A DNA stretch of 64,000 nt from NCBI GenBank assembly GCA_022393335.1, contig JAJEKB010020567.1, forward strand, positions 149,292-213,291, in the 5' to 3' direction. This document shows, one piece after another, positions 56,628 through 64,000 of this stretch (its first letter is position 1; each line of letters opens with the position of its first letter). The DNA is from Macrotrachela quadricornifera (Eukaryota > Rotifera > Eurotatoria > Philodinida > Philodinidae). The notes beneath the pieces were generated by a model. The model was not told the origin of the DNA, did not search any database, and saw only the letters and a program-made list of their open reading frames with translations. The translations under genes and the position numbers were made by a program.

Positions 56628-56868
56628 TCGGGTTGTCAACTAATTTTTGTCATTTTTTTCAAAAATTTTATTTTTGTTTTTCCATTCCAAAGGTACAACT
56701 AGTTTTCAATTATATAAACACCACAACTATCTATGACTTGTTGCCAATGTTCTGGTAGAGATAAAATCCTGCATTCTCATATAAATGAAAACTAGTTGTA
56801 CCTTTGGAGTGGAAGAATAAAAATAAAATTTTTGAAAAAAAAACGACAAAAATTAGTTGACAACTCAA
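56628..56868 (-). mobile_element. Mariner-derived MITE with residual transposase C-terminus
   Basis: Inverted ends TCGGGTTGTCAACTAATTTT (left) and TTGAGTTGTCAACTAATTTT (right, read inwards) with TA at 56626-56627 and 56869-56870. Inverted similarity covers about 85 bp. The middle, read on the minus strand, gives LPEHWQQVIDSCGVYI, the conserved C-terminus of mariner transposases. The 241-bp element is thus an internal-deletion derivative. Confidence 0.85.
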
Positions 56869-56870
56869 TA

Positions 56871-57707
56871 ATAAATCCTTTCATTGCAATCGTAGAACAT
56901 TAATCTATCTTTAAAAGTAGAATGATCAACCCTTTGGTTGAACACATAGGATAATATACCTGTAAACGTGGAATAATAAACCCTTCTTATCGTAACCGTA
57001 GAATAATCTTCAGTTAAATGTAGATTAACAAACCTCTCTGATGAAAACGTTGAGGAATAAACCCTTCATTATGCGTTATATACCATTTGCGTTTGTATAT
57101 ATCTTTATTGTCATGAATCCTTTAAGGACACATGTTCTTGGCATATACCTTCGGAGGGTTTTTGACGAGTTTTCTACCGTGCAAGGGTGGATTATTTACG
57201 GTTTTTTTTAGTGTGTTTCTTTTGTATTGAATTAAATAATCACTTTTGAGCACTATGAAGTTTACTTATTGATGATTTTAAGTTTTGTTTGATCAAAGTA
57301 TATAGATGAAAAGTATGCATTGAATTGACCTCATCACTTTGATAGATCGTTTACTCACATTAATCATATATTAAATAGAATTGTTACTATCAATATTTTA
57401 ATTTATCACTAGATATTTCGATGAACTCATTAGAGTAATCATTACTAAAGATAGTCTCATAATGATATTTATGAGGAATCTTTAATTTGTTGTTAAATAT
57501 TGTTAAGCATTTTCATTTTTCATATATACTATAAAAAAAGTCAGTTTGATCGTTGTTAACCTTTTCTTCTTATCTGTTGTTCGTACAAACTATATTATTT
57601 GATTTGGTATCTTATTCAGTTATTAATAATATGTTTTGAAAATCACTGTAAACTAGAATTTCTAACTAAATCTTTAAAGTGTCATTTAATGTCAATCTTG
57701 CCAGCTA
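56871..57707. other. 3' flank of the REEP-LRR gene
   Basis: AT-rich. A loose series of TAAACCCTTC-type words (about 56870-57070) may be a degenerate repeat. No gene. Confidence 0.4.
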
Positions 57708-60584
57708 TTAATATGAAACTGACAATTTCGAATTTGTTTTCAAAGTTTCAAGTGCACGTTTTCCAGCTTCTTCAATTGAGTTTCCGAAGAGTTCGAGTTC
57801 GGTAAGTGTCTGTATGAAAAATGAAGATAGACATAAGAAAGATGAAGAGAAAAAGATGCTTACCGTATTATATTGTAAAACATCAACTAGATATTGAACT
57901 CCTTCATCCCCAAGTGAATTGTTTCCAAGAACAAGTTTGGTGAGTGTCTATAACACAAAATGAAGATAGACATAAGAAAGATGAAGGGAAAACGATATTT
58001 ACCGTATTAATTCGTAAAGCATCAGCCAAATATTGAGCTCCATTGTCTCCGATATTATTAAGGTTGAGATCCATTGTAGTGAGTGCCTGTATAAGAAAAT
58101 GAAGGTGAAAATATGATAGATGAGAAGAGCGAAAGAAATTCACAGCGTTATTTGATAAAGCATCAGCCAGATATTTGGCTCCTTCATCTCCGATTTGATT
58201 CCACACGAGGTCAATTGTGAGCAATGTCTGTGCGACAAAATGAAGAGAGATAAAGAAGAAACAATGTTTACCTTATTATTTCGTAAACTATTAGCTAAAT
58301 GTTCAACACCTTCATCCATGATTGAATTACCTGCAATTCCGAATGTGGTGAGCGTCTGTGTGGAAAAAATGAAGATGAGCATAATAATGAGAGAAAGAGT
58401 TTCACCGTGTTATTCCGTAAAATATCAGCTAAATATGGAGTTCCTTCAACTCCGATTTTATTGGTTGAGAGATCTAATGTTGTTATTGTCTGTATGAATA
58501 AGTGAAGATGAAAATGAGAGAGAAAAAGTGAGAAAAAGATTCACTGTATTATGTTGTAAAGCATCAGCCATATATCGGGCTCCTTCTTTCCCGATTGCAT
58601 TCAGTCGGATGTTAAGTGTGATGAGTGTCTATATGAAAAAATGAAAATATAAATGTCAAAGATAGGGAGAGAAAGAAATTCACCGTATTATTTCGTAAGA
58701 AATTAGCGAGATGTTGAGCTCCTTCGTCTCCAATGATATTTCCAGGAAGTTCGAGTGTGGTGATTGTCTGTGTCAAATGTAATAAAGATGAAAGTACGAG
58801 AGAGATAAAGCATGAATCATATTCACCGTATTATTTCGTAAAACATCAATCAAATGTTGGACTCCTTCAGGTTTAATTTCATCCTCTTTGAGGATGAGTG
58901 TGGTGAGGTTCTGGAAGAAAATAAGAAAATAAAAATCAAATAAATAAATAAACAGTAAATATTTTAATTTCATACAATTCCGAACATTAACAACACTGCT
59001 GATTTTTTTTTCAATATATCACTCATTCTAAGATTAGAATAAGGAGAGAGAAGATTTTTCTTAAATTACCATCACTCTCATTAGAAAAGTCAGGATAAAA
59101 TCAAAGCTTACAGACTGTAATATCTATTCAGATATTAATAGATATCTTTTTTTAGAAATTAATTTGTATAAATAACAAAACATAGAAATTGATATTTTTG
59201 ATCAAATGAAAAATTATTTATTATATGTTTTAAATCAGAATTATTCTGAGAGAATAAAGATCAAAGTATCGATCTATCTACCGCAGAAGAATGAATATTT
59301 TCGTAAGGTATGTGAGGAAAAGTTGTGGTTTTTCCACGTCCGAACAGATTACATACCTCGCTCCAAGACCATTCTCTGTAGAAACCCTCAAGATAGCATC
59401 ACATAAAATAGTCGCATTGGGAAAGAGAGGAACAACAGTATGTCATATATCTTTTTACAATTTTCCATATGATAATGCTCACATTAACAAAATTTTATTC
59501 TCTCACCTCAACTTTTTGCAATACATTGGCTATAATTCCTATATCTTGATCAGTTAATGGTCGTTCTTCTATGCATAGCATTGATGAATCACCAATTTGA
59601 GAAATAATTGTTTCCTCGTCGATTTTGAGAACTTCTGGAGCATTTTTTGATTGTTGTTCTTGTTCTAGTTCTAGTTCTATAATACACATATTTAACAATT
59701 CTTTGGTGTAAAACAAACAAAGACAAGATAAAGAGTAAATAAGCATAATCTAATTGTTTCTCGGTAGAAATATATGCAAATGTGAGTATATTCGAAAAAA
59801 TTTTCAATCATCTTTAACAAAACTTTCATTAATTTACACCAATTTTATCTATATGAACTCGAACTAGCAGTGTCTAACTAATGTACATATTTACTTTTTG
59901 TTTTTGTGTTTGATTGTAATCTGTACTTACCACTCTGAAGTTCACTAAGAATATCAATATTTTTAATAAAACGATGACCAACTATATGACAGCCAATTGT
60001 CATGAACCAGACGAGAAAAATACATTTAGCAAGCCAATAAAAAATCAATGAATTGAAAAAGTGATATCCCAAATACTCAATACAGTTAAGTGATGAATAA
60101 ACAATCCAATAGATTAATAAATATCTACTCTCGTCTGTCTCTGGTGATTGTACAGCTGATAATCTGAAAAATATAATAAGAATGTTTAGACTAGAAATAA
60201 AAGTCACATAACAAATATTTATTGCATAAATTCTGTGAATTATCAGTTGAAAAATAAAGTTAATTCATAATCCTATGATAGGTTTGCACATAAACTTCAA
60301 CTTACGATGCATAGATAGGATAGAGAATCCCAATGAAATTACAGACAAAATCATTGCCCCAACCGAATACCAAATAGATGGCAACGATGACAAGCAGACC
60401 TAACCAAAAAAACTATGAAAGAAGCGAAGAAGAATCATAGCAACATACCAAGGACAATTAATGAACGTTCCATAGGTATTTTCTGTTCCACAAGATCAAA
60501 CAAAAGACTAATTCGATTGTTGTACAAATATGGATTGAGTTTATCCTTGACCTTATGAATAATGTCCTGAATTCCAGCAGCCAT
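57708..60584 (-). CDS. REEP (TB2/DP1/HVA22) membrane-shaping domain fused to nine leucine-rich repeats
   Basis: Thirteen exons modelled on the minus strand. REEP part: 60449-60584 (MAAGIQDIIHKVKDKLNPYL), 60306-60399 and 59931-60163. It reads VAIYLVFGWGNDFVCNFIGI, LYPIYASLSAVQSPETDESR and LLIYWIVYSSLNCIEYLGYH, the hydrophobic hairpins of REEP5/6-type proteins that curve ER membrane. Linker exon 59507-59676 is Glu/Gln-rich and ends LTDQDIGIIANVLQKVE, an LRR cap. LRR exons of exactly 84 nt follow: 58827-58910, 58684-58767, 58545-58628, 58406-58489, 58272-58355, 58144-58227, 58003-58086 and 57864-57947; the last exon is 57708-57809 with stop TAA. All junction phases agree (1, 2, 1, 0, then 0), giving 468 residues. 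If the donor at 59925-59930 were not used, the REEP frame would run on to a stop at 59878. The alternative is two adjacent genes, the LRR one starting at an ATG near 59690 or 59746. Fusion is inference from splice phase and lack of a separate REEP terminal exon. Confidence 0.72.
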
Positions 60585-61677
60585 TTCTTTATATATAATT
60601 TCAAATCTTAAACAATAATAAGCAAAAGAGTAACACATATTAACATTTCTTTATCATGAACTACGATACACATAATAATGAAACCAAAGTCTAACACTAT
60701 TGAATTTAAAAGGTTTATCATTTATCTTTCGTTGACACTCTCTGAAACATATTACAATTAAGATCTTTTATTATCTATATGCATTAGCAGTAGCCAATGA
60801 TTTATAAATCAAAATAATAGTTAGCAAGTCCTCTTGTTTATACTGTAAGCAGCTCTATCTTGTTTCACATTTTAATCCCGCACAGATGATACTATCAGCT
60901 GTTTTACGTATTCTCATGACATTATGATGACCAAACATAATGGATGAACGATGCCGTGAGATATCAGAAACGCCAACTATAAACGACATGCGCACGTACA
61001 ATCATCGGTTTTTTTATTCTATATGTTTCTAAACATGCATAAACATCGACTAGCCACTCTCATTAAATATCAACAAACTCCAGATAGATTACGTTATTTC
61101 TATTAGTATAATTACCTTTCCCTGTACTTATACAAACTCTTGGTTAATTCCTATTTTTCCATAATTCAATATAAGGTCAATTACACACGGTCATAACCAT
61201 TTATAAATGTCGTTATGTAACAGTACTTCATTCTCCGTGAAGTAGGTGTTTACCATTGATTATGACTTGCAAAACATTTCTATGGTGTTCGTTTGACTTG
61301 AAATCCCATTAGAAAAGATAATCCGACTATATGTATAGAATCTATATCCTATCCGTTTTCATGATCCTCATTATCGCTCCATGACATTTTCCAAATACGT
61401 TAAAAAATTCAAAAGTCCTTCTTTTAAAATACCTGAAAATAACCTATTTTTAATTACACATGCACGGATATGAAGGGAAAAAGCCATTTTAATTTCCTAT
61501 TGTGAGAAATGAATTTCTCAAAAAGGCTTAAAAAGCCCTTGTTTTGAAAATACGGTTAATAATGCGTTTTTAAATGTAGATGGATAGTGGTGAATTAGAA
61601 ATGCTGTCGTAAGCATTTTCCCTAAGCAGAACCGTCGGATAAGAAAGTTTTTTTTTGTGAAAAGAACAGTTTTGGAT
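60585..61677. other. Upstream region of the REEP-LRR gene, nothing recognised
   Basis: AT-rich; should contain its promoter. No motif, gene or repeat can be supported. Confidence 0.45.
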
Positions 61678-62219
61678 CAGAGATGGACAGCTCCGCTCCT
61701 GGAGCGGAGTCGAAGCGATTCTTTCTTTCGGCATCCAGCAATAACACCATTTTTCTTCCACCATTCTTATAAATAGTGATTGATCAACCAATTAGAAAGA
61801 AGTTATGCATTGACTATTCATCGCGGTCGATATCTCTGTCGCATGCAATAACTAGTTGCAAGACGTGAGACAAATAGTCACCCAGTATTCATACAACGAC
61901 TAGGCCGTTCAATGAACTTTCTATCGGTGAATTGATCGTGATACTGAAATAGAAAATATGAAGAATTATACGAACGAGAAGAGACACGCCGTTAAATAAA
62001 GAAAGAAGCAGAGTAATGATGCTGACCTAATTTTCACACTATAGGCGAAACTGACGAACATTCATTGCACATTTGATTATTTTTGTCTATGTTGTTTATA
62101 TACTATGAGATAAGAAGTTAAATTCATGGATCTTATAGAACTACGTTGAAGAACAACAACGAAAAATGCTTTTCAAAAAAAGTGAAAAAGGACTTGGTAG
62201 TCGGAGCTGACCATCTCTG
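61678..62219. mobile_element. hAT non-autonomous element with TTTTGGAT target duplication
   Basis: Left end CAGAGATGGACAGCTCCGCT; right end read inwards CAGAGATGGTCAGCTCCGAC. TTTTGGAT stands at 61670-61677 and 62220-62227. GCTCCGCTCC and GGAGCGGAG form a subterminal palindrome at the left. The 542-bp interior has no transposase. Confidence 0.9.
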
Positions 62220-62227
62220 TTTTGGAT

Positions 62228-63140
62228 ATGCGCGTAAATAGGACCGGGTTACGGCACATGTTTTAGTGTATACGGGTGTTTACAGTTATAGTAATCGTGG
62301 ATCTGGATAGTAATTATTTGAAGTGCTATTTGAATACGGCAGATTTCCTGTCTCGATCTCGATAATTATGCTCATTTTCAGATAAAAACACTTCCTCAAT
62401 ATTCATACATCAATTATCTTATCATCACTTTTGTTTACTTGCTTAGAAAATTAATGTTATCGACATAAAATGGAAAATAATGAACGTTGAGCTTTTGTTT
62501 TGAGATTTCGACTATTAGATCTTTATTTTCTCGAAAAGTAAACATCAAATTCGAAATATATGTAATATATTGAAAACTATTTCTAGAAAATCTATCTCCG
62601 TAATACTACAAACTAAAATATAATAAAAGTTTTGTGAGAGAAGATTATGGTTGGATTTTGAAAAAAATAGTTTTTCGATAAGTTGTGCATGATATGATGA
62701 AGTTTTTTATGCTTACTTTCCGTGAATATATAGATTTGATAGTCAAAACCTCAAAACACAAACTCAGTGTTCGTTATTTCCGCTTTCATGTAGACGACAC
62801 GAATTTTCTAAGCAAATAACGAGGCGTGATGATAATTCAATTGATCGATAAATATTGAGAAATTGTTTTCAGCCAAAAAATGACATAGGTTTGAAGGAGA
62901 AAGATATTATCCTGTCGCTTGTGTCTCCATGCTGATTTCCTAGATCATCAAAGCTTAGTCAGAGATGGTCATTATCGAAGCTATTTAAAACAAGTTCCAT
63001 TTTTATTCCATTGTTAAACTGTATAGTGAGAGTTACTTATTCTACTAAGCAACAAACACTTATTTCTTCACAAATATTAACAATCTATCAACTATTCAGA
63101 AAGAATATTTTCATTTTTTCACCATCAGTGCAGCAAACGC
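62228..63140. other. Spacer, nothing recognised
   Basis: AT-rich stretch between two hAT elements, without a supported gene or repeat. Confidence 0.5.
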
Positions 63141-63148
63141 GATGCTAC

Positions 63149-63906
63149 CAGAGACCGAAACGGGGCGGGGTGAGATTTTAAGGCCTCGGGGCGGGGCGGG
63201 TTTAAGTTTTAGAGAAATACAGCGGGACGGGGCGAGGCGGGGTAAAATAACAGCGGGGCAGGGCGGGGCGGGTTGAAGCTTTAAAGAAATAGAGCGGGGC
63301 GGGGCGAGGCGAGGCGGGGTAAATCAACAGCGGGGTTGGTTGAAGCTTTAGAGAAATAGAGCGGGGCGGGGCGAGGCGGGGTAAAACAACAGCGAGGTGG
63401 GGCAAAGTTTTATTTTCGAAATTTGCCCGTGCCAAAATTTGATTATAGAATATTTAAATGTAGCGGTTTAAAAGAAAAAGATAATTTGAATCCTTTACTA
63501 TTCTGGCAAGAATATCAACAAATATTTCTAAATCTAGCAAAATTAGCGCGTCGTACTTTTGCCATACCATGTAGCTCAGCTGCGGTGGAGAGAGAATTTT
63601 CTGCTGCTGGTCAAGTTATTAATCAAAGAAGATCAAATTTAGATCCATCAACTGTTAACAACGTCTTATTTCTTCGTTGAATTGAGAATAGCAAAGTGAA
63701 AAGCTAATCAATATACATGTACATACAGAGTGCCTTTTTATATATTTTTTCTTGCTGTTTTGTAAGCTTTTACTAATATATAATTAAATAAATTTCATTA
63801 TCAGATAAGATAGTTCTTACAAGAGTAAGACGGGGCGGGGCGGGGATAACTTCTTTCGGGGCGGAGCGGGTCGGGGAGCGGAAAATCCTCCCCGTTTTGT
63901 TCTCTG
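63149..63906 (+). mobile_element. hAT element with GGGGCGGG-repeat ends and residual transposase
   Basis: Left end CAGAGACCGAAACGGGG; right end read inwards CAGAGAACAAAACGGGG. Flanks GATGCTAC (63141-63148) and AATGCTAC (63907-63914) agree at 7 of 8 bases. Long arrays of GGGGCGGGGCGAGGCGGGG-type sequence fill 63159-63415, and a shorter one 63830-63890. Between them lies the end of a hAT transposase, so this is an internally deleted copy. Confidence 0.85.
63423..63680 (+). pseudogene. hAT transposase C-terminal dimerisation domain
   Basis: 85-residue open frame. LNPLLFWQEYQQIFLNLAKL, then ARRTFAIPCSSAAVEREFSA and AGQVINQRRSNLDPSTVNNV match the hAT C-terminal consensus (W..N....NLA.LAR..L.IP.SS...ER.FS.AG......R..L.P..V). 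It is intact as a domain, but the catalytic RNase-H-like part is absent, so it cannot transpose by itself. The apparent start lies in GC-rich repeat-derived sequence and is not a true initiator. Confidence 0.85.
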
Positions 63907-64000
63907 AATGCTACATTAGAGAAAAGATCAGGACTAAAATTCGTATGCTTTAATTACGAATTTGAATTATAAATTATTAGCCAACCTAAAGCATAGGATT

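Noticed and set aside
63202..63435. Pro/Ala-rich minus-strand frame
   Set aside because: Translation of GGGGCGGG-type terminal arrays of the hAT element.

Overview
This is eukaryotic, AT-rich, intron-bearing DNA crowded with decayed DNA transposons. Short introns (about 50 bp), leucine-rich repeats carried one per 84-nt exon, many divergent rhodopsin-type receptors, a fungal-type permease in an animal-like setting and a dense mix of mariner, hAT and Helitron-like remnants suggest a bdelloid rotifer (Rotaria or Adineta type). That assignment is inference; no marker in the window proves it. One short run of N at 31714-31723 marks a draft scaffold.

Layout. 116-2042 (minus): F-box/LRR gene with one LRR per exon, one repeat exon frameshifted. 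3613-5111 (minus): three-exon tetraspanning membrane protein. 6.5-17.9 kb: a transposon graveyard. It holds a mariner-like element (7439-11710) split by a 2.36-kb element of a CCCA-ended family, and a hAT remnant split by a TTAA-flanked element and by a 1.3-kb mariner. 18058-24621 (minus): an intronless 2187-residue very-large-GTPase-like protein. 24.7-31.5 kb: more nested transposons, including a long inverted repeat (26.86-28.57 kb) and a mariner broken by two small elements. 32481-33521 and 37284-38324 (minus): two intronless 7TM receptors, with a hAT MITE and a Tc1-like element between them. 40673-40945: a small serine/arginine-motif protein. 42.9-44.4 kb: a CCCA element, a Helitron-like element and a 63-bp minisatellite. 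48421-50177 (plus): seven-exon major-facilitator transporter of the MFSD4 type. 52386-53996 (minus): intronless NCS1-type permease. 54.9-56.1 kb: ZMYM/DUF4371-type hAT pseudogene. 57708-60584 (minus): exons for a REEP/TB2-DP1-HVA22 membrane-shaping domain and for nine LRRs that join in perfect phase, so I model one fusion gene. 61.7-63.9 kb: two hAT elements with intact 8-bp target duplications.

The genes do not form a pathway. The best leads are: (i) the REEP-LRR fusion; (ii) a family of short elements ending CCCA...TGGG with 2-bp target duplications, two of which can be checked because they interrupt transposase reading frames; (iii) the giant GTPase with a C-terminal YfaP/DUF2135-like domain; (iv) the NCS1 permease as a candidate horizontal acquisition; (v) several hAT families whose ends are packed with family-specific GC-rich short repeats.
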